From: Rhynchospora pubera
Taxonomy: Eukaryota; Streptophyta; Magnoliopsida; Poales; Cyperaceae
Direction: 5' to 3'
DNA: 64,000 nt
Assembly: GCA_028095005.1 (NCBI GenBank)
Contig: CM051461.1
Location: 28,455,432-28,519,431, forward strand
Both the position numbers and the translations under genes were made by a program. The notes below the pieces were generated by a model. That model saw only the letters and a program-made list of their open reading frames with translations. It was not told the origin of the DNA and searched no databases. Positions 1 through 13,980 of the stretch are shown here, in pieces (position 1 is the first letter of the stretch; every line of letters begins with the position of its first letter).

Positions 1-977
1 TTTGGGAATCATAACGTGTTGCTAGATACCGCTTATGATTATTGGAATTAAATAACGATTTAATTTCATGTCCAACTTAGCATAAATCCTCAAAGGGTCA
101 CACAAAATAGAGTTTTGACCAAGACAGTGCATTATTTATTTATTCGCAATAGTTCGTATTGCGGAAATATGATAAGATGATTAATTAATTATATACCGTT
201 ATAATTAATTAAGTCAAATGGATCATATTGAAATAAATTAATGTATTAGCTAATCCTAGAATAATTATTAATTAGTTAATAATTATTTTAGATCGACACA
301 ATTTAATATAAATAGTTATATTAATTTATTGGGCCAATATTTATGTATTAAATGTATAGCCCAATTGAAGAGCATTTGGAGTAGCTTCTAATTATGTGAA
401 TTAGAGGCCTAATTAAATGAGATGAGAGGCCCATGTGAGCCCATAATGTGGCCGGCCCTAGTGGTAGGTAAGAGTGGCATTCTTGTAAATAGATGGTTGG
501 TGGTAGGTAGGGATTGTGCACTATATATAGAGATGTATAGATGCAAAAGGGGACTAGCTCTCTTCCCTAACCCTAGCCGCCACTCTCTCCCCTCCTTGGC
601 CGCCGGTCTCATCTCTCTCTCCCCTCCATTAGCTCATGAGTTGAGCATATTCTCTCCACCTATTAAAATGTTAATTAAGGAAGAAAAGAGAATACCTTGG
701 ATTAGCTTTGTTCTAATCGAATCGCTAGCACGAATCGATTTAGACCTTGGTTAATCTCTAGGTGGCCATCAACCATGGCGGAGGCGCAAGGAGAGCAACC
801 CCATCGATTTCTAAGCCATAGGATCGAGCCCCGCGAATACGATTTCGCGGGAGGTACAAATTTCCACCTATCTCTTGTGTCGAATAGCTTTGTACTAGAT
901 CCCTTTGTTGCTTTTGTTTTAATTGGATTAATTAAGGGTAATTAGTCACAAAATTAAAATTGAGCAATTTTCTAACA
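1..977 (+). repeat. 5' LTR of Copia element 1, start cut off by the window
   Basis: These bases recur almost unchanged at 12,994-13,980. The right end reads CTAACA and is followed at once by an initiator tRNA-Met primer site, which marks it as the downstream edge of a 5' LTR. By hand I count roughly nine substitutions and one 11-bp indel (extra in the other copy near 13,756) over about 976 aligned bases, so the insertion is fairly recent. The 110-codon reading frame at 422-754 exists in both LTRs and is part of the LTR, not a host gene. A TATATATAG stretch near 520 is a possible LTR promoter. Confidence 0.93.
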
Positions 978-978
978 G

Positions 979-989
979 TGGTATCAGAG
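979..989 (+). promoter_or_regulatory. Primer binding site for initiator tRNA-Met
   Basis: TGGTATCAGAG lies one base after the LTR end. It is the standard complement of the 3' end of plant initiator tRNA-Met, used to prime minus-strand DNA synthesis in Copia elements. It fixes the element's orientation as plus. Confidence 0.92.
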
Positions 990-2400
990 ACAGGTTGTAC
1001 TTAAGCTATTTTGACACTTAATTAAGAGAAATTGACTAATTAACGGATTAGTAGAGATGATGCGGTTGTTTGCTGTCTGGAAATGGTATTTTCTGTGTTG
1101 TTTCGCGTTTTTCGCTATGATATGTTCTCTGGAAGTTTTTTCCATCTACATGAAAGTTGTAGATCTTTGGATTGTGATTCTTTTGGTGTTAGATTCATAT
1201 TTTTTCTGAAATTGTATGGATTTATTGTGAATAAAACGGAGACAGTGCGCAGAACCAGTTTCTGCTCGTACTGTCCTGTTTGAATGGCTTGAAAGATTTA
1301 TATTTTGAATATAAGTACCAGTTTTCTATGGCTAGAATCAAAGAGGACTTGAAACGTTTTCTGAGCATGTGTAGATTGTTGCTTGACTCGGATTAATTTG
1401 TGGGTTTTCAAGTATGAAAAGGAAGATCTTGTCAGATCCAGTTTATTGAGGAAATCGATTGTTCTAATAAACTGTACCAACTGAGAACTCCTTTAAAAAT
1501 TCTGTTTAAATGGAGTTGTTCTATTTTGAGTTAGGATTCCAGGAAAATTAATTTCATATTTTTTCATGGAAGTTTGGACCTTCAACTGGGTTAAAACATT
1601 TCGATCGACAGTCTGTTCCAGTACAGAATTTGTTGATTGTTTAGTATGTAACTCGAATTTTTTGAACTGAACTTGGTTGTTTTCTTTTCATGGATGGATA
1701 GCCTATAGTCTAAACTAGTTTTTCTATGTATATTGTATATATATATAAACTGGATAGAAGGTGGTCTAACAGACCAAATGGTTGAGAGGATAAGCTGAAA
1801 ATCTCATAACGGTGTTTCGTGCACTTGTAAGAGATTTGTCTTTTTTGATTCTCCTAGATGGTTTAAGATATCTTCTTGAAATTTTTACTGGTAATCACAA
1901 CTATGATAAGGAGCTTAAGTAATTTATTTGAGAATTTTTGGAGACCTAAAACTATTGATTTTGTTGGATTCCATTAGTTACGTTTTTTGGTAAATTACTG
2001 TTTTTCTAATTATTCAAATTAGTTGAAAACAATTAGAATACTCCTTGTTTGATCTCCTTTCAGTTATGGGATATTGAAAGAACTTTCTAAATGAATTTAA
2101 ACAAGTTTTGTTGTTTAAAATTGAGAATTTGTACACGGAATTTTCTTATGGCAAACAATACGCAAAGATGCTTGAAAATCGTTAATTGGAAACAAAGTGC
2201 TTGTATGTGCTAACTTTGTTTTGTAGGTGGATAGTGGGTTTAGTATGGCTCATGACTTAATGCCTTGTGGTTGTAAATTGAATGCATGTGTGAATGTTTG
2301 TAATGCGGCATTTGGTGCCATTAATTAATTAATTCGTTGATTAATTTTTTATGTAACTTGTGTGGCTTGCATGCCCCTAAGGTTAGGATGAGAATAGGAT
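990..2400 (+). other. Leader region of Copia element 1, no coding sequence seen
   Basis: About 1.4 kb of T-rich sequence between the primer site and the first pol-like remnants. No frame longer than about 66 codons is open and I recognise no gag motif. It would be the untranslated leader and a decayed gag start. Confidence 0.5.
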
Positions 2401-5400
2401 ATTTTCACATGTATTTTGTACCTTTATTTTATATAGGATTTAGATCCTTATAGAATTTAGTGGGAGGGACAAGGATTAGATTAGTTTTTGCTCCATGGAC
2501 GATGTGGCGAAACTAATGCAAGCGGGAGCCATACAAACCCACAACTATGAGATGCTTATATGTGATTGCTATGAATTGTCATAGGCTAGGTATGAGTGTA
2601 TGCTTACACGACCACCAAACAAGTGTCATATGATTGTTAGTCCCAACTAAACTCGATTAAGTGAAATCGCCCTCCTTCTCTCTATCCCCTTCACGCCGAT
2701 TGTCACTCATGGCGCGGTCCGCCCAAACGGACGTCATGGTTGCCAATTCGGTAGTCGGGGTGCAAATAGCTAAGATTTGCAAGGAGCAAATAGTGAGAGG
2801 TTACTTTTCGATGGACCCAACTAGAGTTTGGACATCGGGGCGAAGTTTGTAAATATACTTAGATATTCACAAACCAAGAATCATATGGAACAATATGATT
2901 GGTTGGAGAACCTACCTTGTCTAATTAAGTAGGGTGACGTGCCATAGCAGGCTCTACTTGATGAAAACCGGGATCTTGGAAAACCAACTACATTTGGGAC
3001 ATTAAATAAATGTAGTGGGAGTTTTATTTGTTATAAATAAAACAATTGCATAAACTAAATGACCTTAAATTGATTTTGTTATAGATGTTTAAATTGTTAA
3101 TTTTATTACAATCAATCTTTGAAAATGAACAAACTCGTTTCTAAAAGTATTTACTTAAAGAAGTAATACCGATTCCTAAGACACGATCTTAGTGAAAAGA
3201 AATTTGAGTATGTCAATTCCCAAAAACTTTCATCAAACTACCCGAACGTAGCAACGCGATGATTGATTGACTTTTGACGAAAAGTTATTCAATAAAGCAT
3301 ATGGCTAATATCCTCATTTGAAATTTCTAGACCTTTGAATTAGAGAATTCATATAGACTAGATTTAACTCGTACGCTCTTATCCACTTACTCAAGAAAGT
3401 GTTCTTGGAGAAAGTAGATATTAACTCCATCATTTATGATCGAGTATAAAAGAGTATGAGTTGACAAAGAGATTCTTCTTTTATAAAAAGATACATGAAC
3501 GTTTCATTGGCTTACAAATCGAAAGATTTAAGTAGCTAATTGATAACTAGAGATATTGATCTCCGATATCAAGGATTATTGATATTGTCATACGACCTCT
3601 TTCTAGTATTAAAGGATATGACGTTACCTTTTACGCACACTTGTTGGTGAAAAAGTTAATTGGTTAAGTATTCAAGAAATACTTCACCAAGGTATGAGTT
3701 GAAATTTCGAGACTCTCATTTATGACCATACGTCACATGAGATATTTCATTTGCCGTTTATGGGAGGCATTTGAAAGGTTGTCCGAAATACCATGATTGT
3801 GACGATTAGTAATGTTCTAATCCTAAAGTGTATTTGTCGTTCAAATTATCTCACTATCTCTAATTTACACTAGTAACTTGATACTAGTTCATATGCTCGC
3901 ATTTGACGAAATGTGTTAGCAATGAAGAATAAGAGAATGTTCGAGAGATGTAAAGCAAACTCCGTATAGGAAATGACTTGTTCGTCTAAGTCATTACCAT
4001 TGAATACGTAGAGTTACCTTTATTAAGAGTTTGTTTAGAATTGAAGGTTGCATACCTTAATTCTAAAACCTCTCAAAAACATCTCCATTTCATATTCGAT
4101 GATGGATGATTATGTTTAGTAAAAGACAAGTTCTTTTATTATGGATTTGTTTATATGATTTCATGCATCTTGATTGAATTTGCTTGAAATAGATAAGCAA
4201 GTTTTGAATGACAAATAGGATGCGTAAGACTTGACATAAAGTATTTGACTTTCATGTTATATATAACCGCTTAGTCACATACATAAACGAGAATCGCATT
4301 ACGAGAGTCTCCGTAACGTAGAGCTCGTAAATTCAATTCGATTTCAAATCGATTGATATGCGAATCACGTTTGTTAAATGACAAAAGCGCCTTTAACCTA
4401 CAAAGGTTTAAGGACAAGTGACTTGATTAGGACTTTTACATATCGATGTATAAAGACCAATAAGTACTTGTGCGATGAAAGGTTATTGATACTTTACTAC
4501 TTAACCAACGATCATTGTAGATATTAACATATCTATTTGATAAGGTATAAGTAGAACCTTTTGACTAGTTCAAAGGAGTTCAAGTGTAAAGTTGAAAGAC
4601 CGTTCAAGAGAAAGAAAAAGTCTTACAATTAATCACGGTAAATAGTTAAGTCATATGATTTGAAGTATTATCTAAAGAGTATGAAAGTAGTTTCATAACT
4701 CGCTCCATGAGGAATAATATGTCCAAGAATGGAGGTATCGAACAATATTTTGTATAGTTCGATCGGTAATAAATCAAATTGACTTATTCGACTCGTATTA
4801 GGGAATTATGTTTGAGGACAATATTGTTTACACTGAATAATGTTCCATCGAAGTCTATTGAAGAAGATATCTTACGAGATTTTGATCTCTAAATATAATG
4901 CTTCTTAAGATTTGGTGTTGAGAAGCTTATTTCAAGTATTGTTGACTTGTAAGCTTAAACCAAATAAGACACTATATATTTGTAGGATGCTTTATATTAA
5001 AAGGCACTACTTCCACGAATATGATAAGAACAAAGTAGTTGTTGCTAATCATAATGTAGTCTTGATGAATTGATATTCTCAAGAAGAAGTAGTGGGAGTA
5101 AAGTGAGCATTAAAATAGTTTATGCGTCACTACAAGAAGTACTCTTATGGGAAACTTGTCACTCCATACATGGTACTTAGTGGGAGTCGAGCGAAACTTC
5201 ATTCACAAGTTGTTTTGAAAGAAGTTTAATAGTACGCTTCTTCCAATGAGGACTCAACCATCTCACGAGTTGATGATGATTCGAGAAACTCATGGAATAT
5301 ATGAGGAGTCAAGAACTCGTTTGACAATTCATTGTGGAAGTAGTTCATGAACCTCAAGTACTAATCCTACAAAAGATCAACGAGAGTTGATTGCCTAAGC

Positions 5401-6200
5401 TGTTTGGTGCATTGGCTTCACGACATTCTCAAACTTAGCATATGAGAATCCGTTGATAAACAAGGAAACGATGGAACGATCCGATTCCACATATATGGTT
5501 TGAATTCATATGATCTTTAAATAAAATCTATGTATAACAACAAGGTATAGACCTTGGTTGATGTTCATGAAGGAGCAATCCATCAAGAACGTTTAGATCT
5601 TCAAAAGGAAAGATCGACATGGATAACAAATCGACTATGTACAAAGCGCGGCTTCTCGCTTGTAGCTATGTCTGAGTCGATGGCTAGTTGACTACGTACA
5701 AAGCACAACTTCTTGCTTGTGGCTATGTATAAGTCAATAAAGATCATTCTAGCAATAGTTGTATTTCATATATGTCGATATATGGAAAAACACATAAAAC
5801 CGCCTTCTTCGTATGAATGAAGGAAGATGTTGTGCATTTGACACAAATCGAGGTTTATGTATTGCTAAAAACATACGCATGCTTCAATGATCCATTAATG
5901 GATTAAAGCAAGTGTTGTGGAGATTGGAATAAAAGTTTTGACAATGAAGTCAAGGAGTTGAACTTCGTCAAAAGTATCTTGTATATACAAGATATTCAGT
6001 GGAAGCATAATTGTATTACTTGTATTGTTCAAGATAACAATTCATTAAATTGGGAATAACATTAAGAAAATGAATATTGTCGAGATCTCTTTGGAGAATG
6101 CTTTCTCAAATGAGAACTTGGGCGAAATCACCTAATCCTAGGAAACAAAATCTATAAAGATAGATTATGATGGATGTTAGGTTTGAGCAAACATGCATAT
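2401..6200 (+). pseudogene. Decayed Copia gag-pol, 5' part
   Basis: Short islands in shifting frames match the Copia polyprotein order. An integrase-like stretch around 4,700-4,900 resembles the QNGV..RNRTLL block in degenerate form. A YKARL-like island lies near 5,640. A YGLK-like reverse transcriptase block lies near 5,890, followed by remnants of the segment before YVDD near 6,000 and a GE-x-LG-x-KI-like block near 6,120. Stops and indels break every frame, so no protein can be made. The frame is interrupted at 6,200 by the insertion ending at 11,245 and picks up again at 11,246. Identification rests on recognising Copia motifs by eye. Confidence 0.75.
6196..6200. repeat. Target site duplication CATAT, left copy
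   Basis: CATAT precedes the TG start of the inserted element and is repeated at 11,246-11,250 after its CA end. Removing the insert and one copy brings the two halves of the Copia pol remnant back into register. Confidence 0.85.
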
Positions 6201-8269
6201 TGTTTGACCCTAAATTTTGATGCTAATTAATAGATTTTAATAATTCCACAAACACCGAATAAATCAGATAAATCTTCGACCAACCACGAAAAATACCAAA
6301 CAACCTCCAAAAATTCCCAAAAATATCCAAAGTTTACCTGAGATTTATAGAAAATTATGGAGGCATCAAAACCCCAAAACCATCAACTGAAACCCCCAAT
6401 TTTTCATAAAACCCTCTAAAAAACCACAAAATAAATAAAATAAATGAGAGGGTTATTTTACAAAATAAATGGCACCACTGGATTCTCCACATTTTTATGA
6501 GATTCCACATGAAATTTGAGGAGAAAAAGGCATCAGAAAAGGGTCCAAACAATTTATTTTGGATCAGCAAATATGAAAATCCGATTTACATGTAGAAATG
6601 GAGAGGTACAGCCCTTTTGAGAAATGGAGAAGAAAACGTCGCAGGATTTAAACACCCCTCCTGTAGAACGTTTTGGCTGGACCGAGAGTGTACACCGCGG
6701 AGCTGTGAGTGATGATGTGGTTCATTGGTTTACGGTACGCCAGGAGCACGGAAAAGGAGGTACCTTCTTCCCCAAACAGAAATTCTGTTATAAGAAGGGG
6801 GCGATGGAAACCAGAAAAAAAGGGGGGCAGCTTCGAGAGAAAATTGGGAGAAATTGGCGAGAGCAAAGCGGAGCTGAAGCGAAGCACGACGGAGCTCAGG
6901 CGATCGGACCCCCATTGAAGACAATATCTTGAGAGAGAGAGAGAGAGAGAGTGTTAACTGAATTTTGGAGGAAATCGACTGTAACCAAAGCGAATTACAG
7001 AACAGGAGTTCAATTGAAGAGTTCTTAGTTCAATTGAAGGTAATTACTGTATAAGGTGAACGATTCTTGTAAAGATTTGAATTCAATTGCTGCATTTGAT
7101 CGAATCTCTTATCGTTCTTGCAATCTTTGATCGTCAGATGTTGATTGAGCGTTTTAATGGCTGATCTTGATTGTTGTTGAACATTATGTGATTTAAATGA
7201 GTAATTACATCCTATTGGATCGTATCGAAGTTTCCTAAGTAGGCTAATTGCATTCGGTTTGCTGTGTATTTTGACGTAATTGAGGTTCTGGTACACGATT
7301 TGATGAAATGTGCAGAGGCATCAGTATAGCCTCTCTCTTATTGTAAATTTTGGTAAGGATGTCTATCTCCCTCATCAGACCTAGATACAGATAAGAAATT
7401 GCATGATATACATATGCTTGATATGACTATTACATCACCAAATTGACCTGAAATATAAGTTAATTCTCAAATGATTGCTGTACCTGTCAGGTTTAGTTCA
7501 CTTATCTTGGATAGAAAAATGCAGTAGGCTCATAATTACATGGAATATTGCATAAGTTAATATAGTTGCATAAATGTTGCTTGTTTGGAGAGGGAAACCC
7601 AGTTTCCATCTGTCTCCACTGATGTATCCAGTTGGGAACCCAGTTCCCATTTCACTGGATCAGATATAGCTATTGGCTATAGTGTAAACGTGTAGAAAAC
7701 ATGCCGTTATGCTGCCAAAATTGTTTCAGAAAATAGTGAAATTTCTGAGTGTAAACCTCAAGAAAATGTTATGTTTTAAGCTAGGTAATACCAGTTTTTG
7801 TTTCAGTCCCTTATTGATTGCATAGAGATATAGAAATATAATCTATATATATATATATATATATATAGAGATTGGCTAAAATATACTCCAGCATATAGAT
7901 AGCCCGTATGCTGGAGTCGTTTCTCACAATCTAAAATGCATACAGTCAATCCGAAGTTTTCAAATTGTTCTCCATATTGAAATCTCCTAGGAAACTAAAA
8001 TTTACATTTTTTCGAATTTTTTTACTATATATTATGTTATTTTAAAAAAACATTGTAAAGGAGTTGTAAAGGAGTATTTCTGGCCCTTCAATTTGAAAAT
8101 AGCATAATATATAGCAAAAAAATTCGAAAAAATGTAAAATTTGGTTTTGAAGGATATTTTTACATGGAGAACAACTTGAACGGTTTGGATCGACTGTTTG
8201 AATTTTAGATTTTCAGAAACGACTCTAGCATACGGGTTTGATCCGTATGCTGGAGTATACTTTAGCCAA

Positions 8270-8313
<44 letters not shown>

Positions 8314-11245
8314 AGGTACAGATGTATGAAATTTGTATGTAATTTATATGCCCCTGGAGCATGAGAACCCAGTTCTCACTAGGCTCTTCTTTGACAATCC
8401 AACAAGAGAACCCAGTTCTCACTGTTTGTTGGATATTAGCATGCTACCTAGCTTGCTAAAATACTCAAAAACAAGCCGTTATGCTGTCCAAATCGTGTCA
8501 GGATGATTATTAGATGACTTTATAATTTCTTAGTGTTTGTAGGTCAATTTGCATAAATTCTCTTGACTGTCATTGATCTCCTTCATCGTGAGTAATTGGT
8601 TTCTGAGATGTTAAATAGGTAATATCACCTGATGGTTTATTTAAACTATCATCTTCTTTGTATTTAGTGTAAATATTGATATCTTGAAATATGTCATTAA
8701 GTTATCAATGATCATGGGATATAGGGTTAAGCAATAAGATATTGAAGCAGCAGAATCTTAGAGAATAAGCCCCTTTATTATGACATCAAGTGTACTAGGC
8801 CTCTTGTTACGTGTGGCAGCTAGTGTACAGTAACAAATGGAATCAAGGGTATTTATGAGAATAGATATGTACACAGAAAATAGGTATAAAACTGGCCACT
8901 TAGTAAACGGTATATCCTGGAATGAATGTATCTTTAAACTCTCGGAACGTTAGGCATTAGATATGTTAAAAATACGTTTTCTAATGTTTGTTGACTTTTG
9001 TATGTTCAAGTTATATGTAAGCTAAAGTATATCACCAGGTCTTGAATAATGGCTTAATGATGGTTTTGCATAGTGTCCTCATAAAATAATGACTGCCATG
9101 TATAAAGATAGTATCTTGTTCTAATTTGACATTGATCTTTATAGTATGTTTAAAACCAGAAAGTATATTTTCCTTTAATTCTTAATGTTTAATGTTAGAT
9201 GAGTCAGTACCTAAGATGTCTTTTGTCTGATGTTAGTATGTAACTTACTTTATATTGAAAGTTGAAGTGAAAATATAAATTGTGTGGGTTACAATAGACT
9301 TAGAAATAGCGAAATCAATTCTCTACCCTTCATGAGAAATAATAAAAATCCTGGGTAGGAATGAATAGTGTCATAGAAAGAACTATAAGCAGTTTGTACA
9401 ATGCGTGTACAACTTCATGAGCTCCTTCTCTTCATTTATAAAGCTTAATATTATTTAAAAATGGTAAATGAATGTAAGTGGCAGGGGTATTTCTGGAAAT
9501 CCCTGAGAAAATCTGTTTTAACTCACCTGTTAACCCTATAAAAAATGTAATTGAGAAGTGTTGCTGTATAGATAGGGCACTAGGAATTCTACTCACTTTT
9601 GGTGATTTTCAAATGACTATCAGGGAAGCTTCTTACTTTGTCTATTCTTATGATTAATGTGTGTGAAATGTATGTGCATTATATATAAAGAAAGAAACAC
9701 AAATGACCTTTACCTTGAAAGCATGGAGTTCTATAAGACATGACCTGCTAATGTGTCCCTAATGCCATTGAGTTAAAATTGTTATGACCATTAACCATTT
9801 CCAAGGGAACATTGACTTGTGAGACACTACTCCTCAAGTGTCTATCATAGAAGATAAGATAATAAACATACATGGCCTATATATAGCAGAGTCAATATCA
9901 AACATTAAATGGGCTAGTATTGAAAACAAAATTCTCAATTTCTGGATTAATTTACTGACTGATTTTCTCTTCGTTGTAACAGGTACTACAAAGAATTTAA
10001 AGATTCTGATTTCTGCTATATGTAATAATCGAATTTGTACAATAGAAAGTTGATATGATATAATTGTGTAAATGCTTCAAATTAATTGTATAAGTCGCAC
10101 GTATAAGATGGGATATACATACTTTGTTGGAGATGATATAAATATAGATATACTTACTCAAATTTGTTATCTTTCTGTACCGACTTCATTACTGGTACCT
10201 AATGCCTGCAACATAGTACTTCTTCCAATGTGGTGTGTTGAAATGTTAGTCTCAAACTAATAACCGAGAAGCAACATTGTACAACTATACATGTATAAAA
10301 AGTATAAACGTGATAAAAGTGCAGAGAATAATCATCTTGGTATCTATACCCAAACTTGTCACTTCTTTGTACCAGTTTCATTATGAATGGTTAATGTCTT
10401 ACACAATTAAACAGTATATTCACTCTCCACGCCAGCACCTTATTTTCCAAGGCCAAGATCTAAACCCATTATACTCCCTGTACCAGCTTATACGGTACTG
10501 TGTACTGTTTGGAACTCATTCTTGAATACCTAAATCTGCTCTTCACTGATACTCGCATTAATTTGACACTGTTACCGTGCACCTATACCCTACTTTATTT
10601 TCCTGTACCGGTCTTGTGTTAGAATCAACCTAAATACCCTGTGCTATCCCTCTATATACCACGTACTTCACTAATACCTGTCATTCATTTCAATAAAATA
10701 TGAAGTCCAACCATTATATCAATGTCAGAGCCTAAACTCAAAAGACAAGTCAGATAAATAAAACTAAAGTTTTGTAAATAACTTAAAACATTAAAACATC
10801 AAGTTTAAGAAGGTTTAAATAGAAATTTTTGTTAAATAGGATTTAATTTGAATAGTCAAGTAACCCTCAATTGGGTCCCGTCTATTAAGTCTGGTACCAT
10901 CAATTGAGTATGGTTTAAGTCAAAAGAATAGGACCCCACATGAACACAAGATCATTTTAGAGACGATTTCCCCAGCCTATTGCATGTAATTCTTTAAATC
11001 CCTTAATCAGAGGTTCTCGTGAGCGATCACAAGGTAATTAACAATAGGGGCTTGCGCCTATTGGAAAGAAAGGACCCGCAAAATTAATAAACCCTTTTAA
11101 GTAGCGACTCTTGTTTTGGTTCTCTTGTCGTCAAGAGAGTCCCATGCAGAGATCGAACCTTAAGGGGGGTGAATCTAAGGCATTTTTCTTTTCTCGAGGG
11201 AACCTCATTCCATCCCTTGAGAGGAATGACGAAAAAGCCCATACA
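6201..11245. mobile_element. 5.0-kb solo-LTR-like insertion inside Copia element 1
   Basis: The segment begins TGTTTGACCC, ends AAAAGCCCATACA, and is flanked by a perfect 5-bp duplication (CATAT), the signature of LTR-element integration. I see no second copy of its own ends inside it, no primer site and no gag-pol, so a solo LTR is the simplest reading. LTRs of this size are known in the Tat/Ogre branch of Ty3/Gypsy elements; the assignment to that branch is inference. Contents include a GA run at 6,934-6,952, the foldback MITE at 7,868-8,272 and otherwise AT-rich noncoding DNA. Short open frames (for example 6,624-6,932) lack any recognisable domain. Confidence 0.75.
7868..8272. mobile_element. 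Foldback MITE in the solo LTR
   Basis: The ends are GAGATTGGCTAAAATATACT and its near inverse AGTATACTTTAGCCAATCTC. The inverted arms run about 190 bases each, so the whole 405-bp unit can fold into one hairpin. It sits between TA and CT microsatellites, so the target duplication cannot be read. Its end sequence is shared with the larger foldback element starting at 46,164. Confidence 0.8.
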
Positions 11246-11912
11246 CATATATTGACGAAGTGTTCTAGAAACACGAAAGTAACACTCCAAGAAAGGATGT
11301 CTAACTGTACGTCACGTGGCATGACTTGAGTGTTTAACTCGGTCTAATGCAACTCAATTCAAGAAAGTGCATGAAATAGTTCAAGCATTCTTTCAATATG
11401 AGTTTCATTTCGTACGCCATATTTATGCATATGCCCCAATGTGTAGTATCCAAAGGATATGACAAACAGTTGTCAAATGGATACAAGAGAGACACATTTG
11501 GACGATAATCAAGGATATCCTCTAGTACATTATGAGAAAGAGTGATATAATGTTTCATCTCTTAAGATGAAAGAAATCTCGTGTAAGTTGTTACACTAAT
11601 AAAAGTTTTTCAAAAGATTGATATAATCACAATTGAGCTACATATTTTGCTTAAAGGTGGTGTTGTAAGTTTAGAAAGTGTTCTAAATGGAATATTACAA
11701 CCGTTTCCGTCACCAAAACAAAATACATAGCAACTTGTGAAGCAATAAAAGAAGTTTATTTGGGATCGAGTTCTTAGTCGAGTTATTATGGTTCTATTCA
11801 TCTCGAACCACAACTTACTCCTAAAGAACCCAATGTTACATTGAAGATTCAAATATGATCTATAACAATATCACTTGATATCATATGATGATGATCAAGA
11901 ATATATATATAG

Positions 11913-11985
<73 letters not shown>

Positions 11986-12219
11986 CGAAGAAATTTGGAT
12001 AGGTTCGCGAACACAGTGAACACTCTAACTTGACCTTTACCTTGAGTAGTATACGAGATGCAATTATGCATCCATACGTGGTAAACGTATGAGTAACTAG
12101 CTTAAGCGTATTATTTATTTTGAGGTCCGAGACATGTATATATGTAGATATATGACATCGTTCTCAATTCTTCGTTGGCTAGAAATCACTACTGATTGAC
12201 TCTAGGCCAAGTGAGAGAT
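11246..12219 (+). pseudogene. Decayed Copia pol, 3' part (reverse transcriptase end and RNase H)
   Basis: The remnant resumes after the second CATAT. Recognisable Copia blocks in broken frames include the region after the reverse transcriptase (11,246-11,330), an MYA.LCTRPD-like block near 11,410, and an RNase H-like stretch near 11,720-11,880 with a degenerate EA-x-W-x-KEF block. A polypurine-like stretch AAGTGAGAGAT (12,209-12,219) precedes the 3' LTR. A long TA microsatellite (about 11,908-11,981) has expanded inside it. Confidence 0.75.
11908..11981. repeat. TA dinucleotide microsatellite
   Basis: An almost pure run of alternating T and A, over 70 bases, inside the dead Copia pol. Confidence 0.95.
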
Positions 12220-13980
12220 CGTTAGAGTTATGTCCTAGAAGTCAATAATTTAATGACTTAATTATTAGTTTATGTTTTGGATGATATTTTATCATCTGTT
12301 CCTAGGTTTATTATTGACAGATCATTCAGGTTGAGGATCTGAATTGTAGATCTCTGTGGATCATTCTTTAGAATGACAATAATAAATCTAAACGGTCCAT
12401 AATCTTGATAATTAACAAGGAACATTAATTATCATATAAGATTAGTATGCAAGTTAAGTGATGATTAAGTTCTACAAATCATAGGTAAAGAGTTACCAAC
12501 TTAATTGCATATGTATATGTTATGGAACATAGTACATGACTTGACCGAACGAAATAAACATATGGATTGTGTTATGTGTCATTGTTTATTTCGTTATGAT
12601 TTTGGTTCTAAGTTTGAGATGATTATCTTTTCCACATGAGGATAGGTTCTATAAATCTCGTCTACCGCTGATTCCCGTTAAGGGCTGCTATACGGACTTG
12701 ATTTACGTTCTCTTGAATTGTGCGGGGAAAAGCTAATCATCAAGAAAACCGTATGTCCCTCATTAATTCACTTAGTGAGTGACGATATCTGTTTGGGCCC
12801 CTTGATGGAGTTGGATCGTATGTGCGCAACTAAGCGATCAACTCTAGATCAAGAAACGTATAATCTGCAAGAATGACACATTCCTATCTTGGATTATACG
12901 ATGATATCGTGAGACATAAGAATCAAAATAGAGAAACATATTTATTCTCTTATGCAGGATTTAAATACTGTAGCAGTACACTATTTATGCGAATTGGGAA
13001 TCATAACGTGTTGCTAGATACCGCTTATGATTATTGGAATTAAATAACGATTTAATTCCATGTCCAACTTAGCATAAATCCTCCAAGGGTCACACAAAAT
13101 AGAGTTTTGACCAAGACAGTGCATTATTTATTTATTCGCAATAGTTCGTATTGCGAAAATATGATAAGATGATTAATTAATTATATACCGTTATAATTAA
13201 TTAAGTCAAATGGATCATATTGAAATAAATTAATGTATTAGCTAATCCTAGAATAATTATTAATTAGTTAATAATTATTTTAGCTCGACACAATTTAATA
13301 TAAATAGTTATATTAATTTATTGGGCCAATATTTATGTATTAAATGTATAGCCCAATTGAAGAGCATTTGGAGTAGCTTCTAATTATGTGAATTAGAGGC
13401 CTAATTAAATGAGATGAGAGGCCCTTGTGAGCCCATAATGTGGCCGGCCCTAGTGGTAGGTAAGAGTGGCATTCTTGTAAATAGATGGTTGGTGGTAGGT
13501 AGGGATTGTGCACTATATATAGAGATGTATAGATGCAAAAGGGGACTAGCTCTCTTCCCTAACCCTAGCCGCCACTCTCTCCCCTCCTTGGCCGCCGGCC
13601 TCATCTCTCTCTCCCCTCCATTAGCTCATGAGTTGAGCATATTCTCTCCACCTATTAAAATGTTAATTAAGGAAGAAAAGAGAATACCTTGGATTAGCTT
13701 TGTTCTAATCGAATCGCTAGCACGAATCGATTTAGACCTTGGTTAATCTCTAGGTGGACTCGAGGCGGCCATCAACCATGGCGGAGGCGCAAGGAGAGCA
13801 ACCCCATCGATTTCTAAGCCGTAGGATCGAGCCCCGCGAATACGATTTCGCGGGAGGTACAAATTTCCACCTATCTCTTGTGTCGAATAGCTTTGTACTA
13901 GATCCCTTTGTTGCTTTTGTTTTAATTGGATTAATTAAGGGTAATTAGTCACAAAATTAAAATTGAGCAATTTCCTAACA
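12220..13980 (+). repeat. 3' LTR of Copia element 1
   Basis: The left edge follows the polypurine tract and reads CGTTAGAG, a probable TG to CG change of the usual TGTTAG. The right edge reads CTAACA, its inverse. Length is 1,761 bp. Its last 987 bases match 2-977 of the window. The probable target duplication after the right edge is ACAGT (13,981-13,985), but its partner lies outside the window. Confidence 0.9.

Noticed and set aside
422..754. 110-codon open frame, repeated at 13,414-13,746
   Set aside because: It lies wholly within both LTRs of Copia element 1, has no domain, and owes its duplication to the LTRs.
6624..6932. 102-codon frame in the solo LTR
   Set aside because: Overlapping frames on both strands are equally long and no domain is visible; likely chance.
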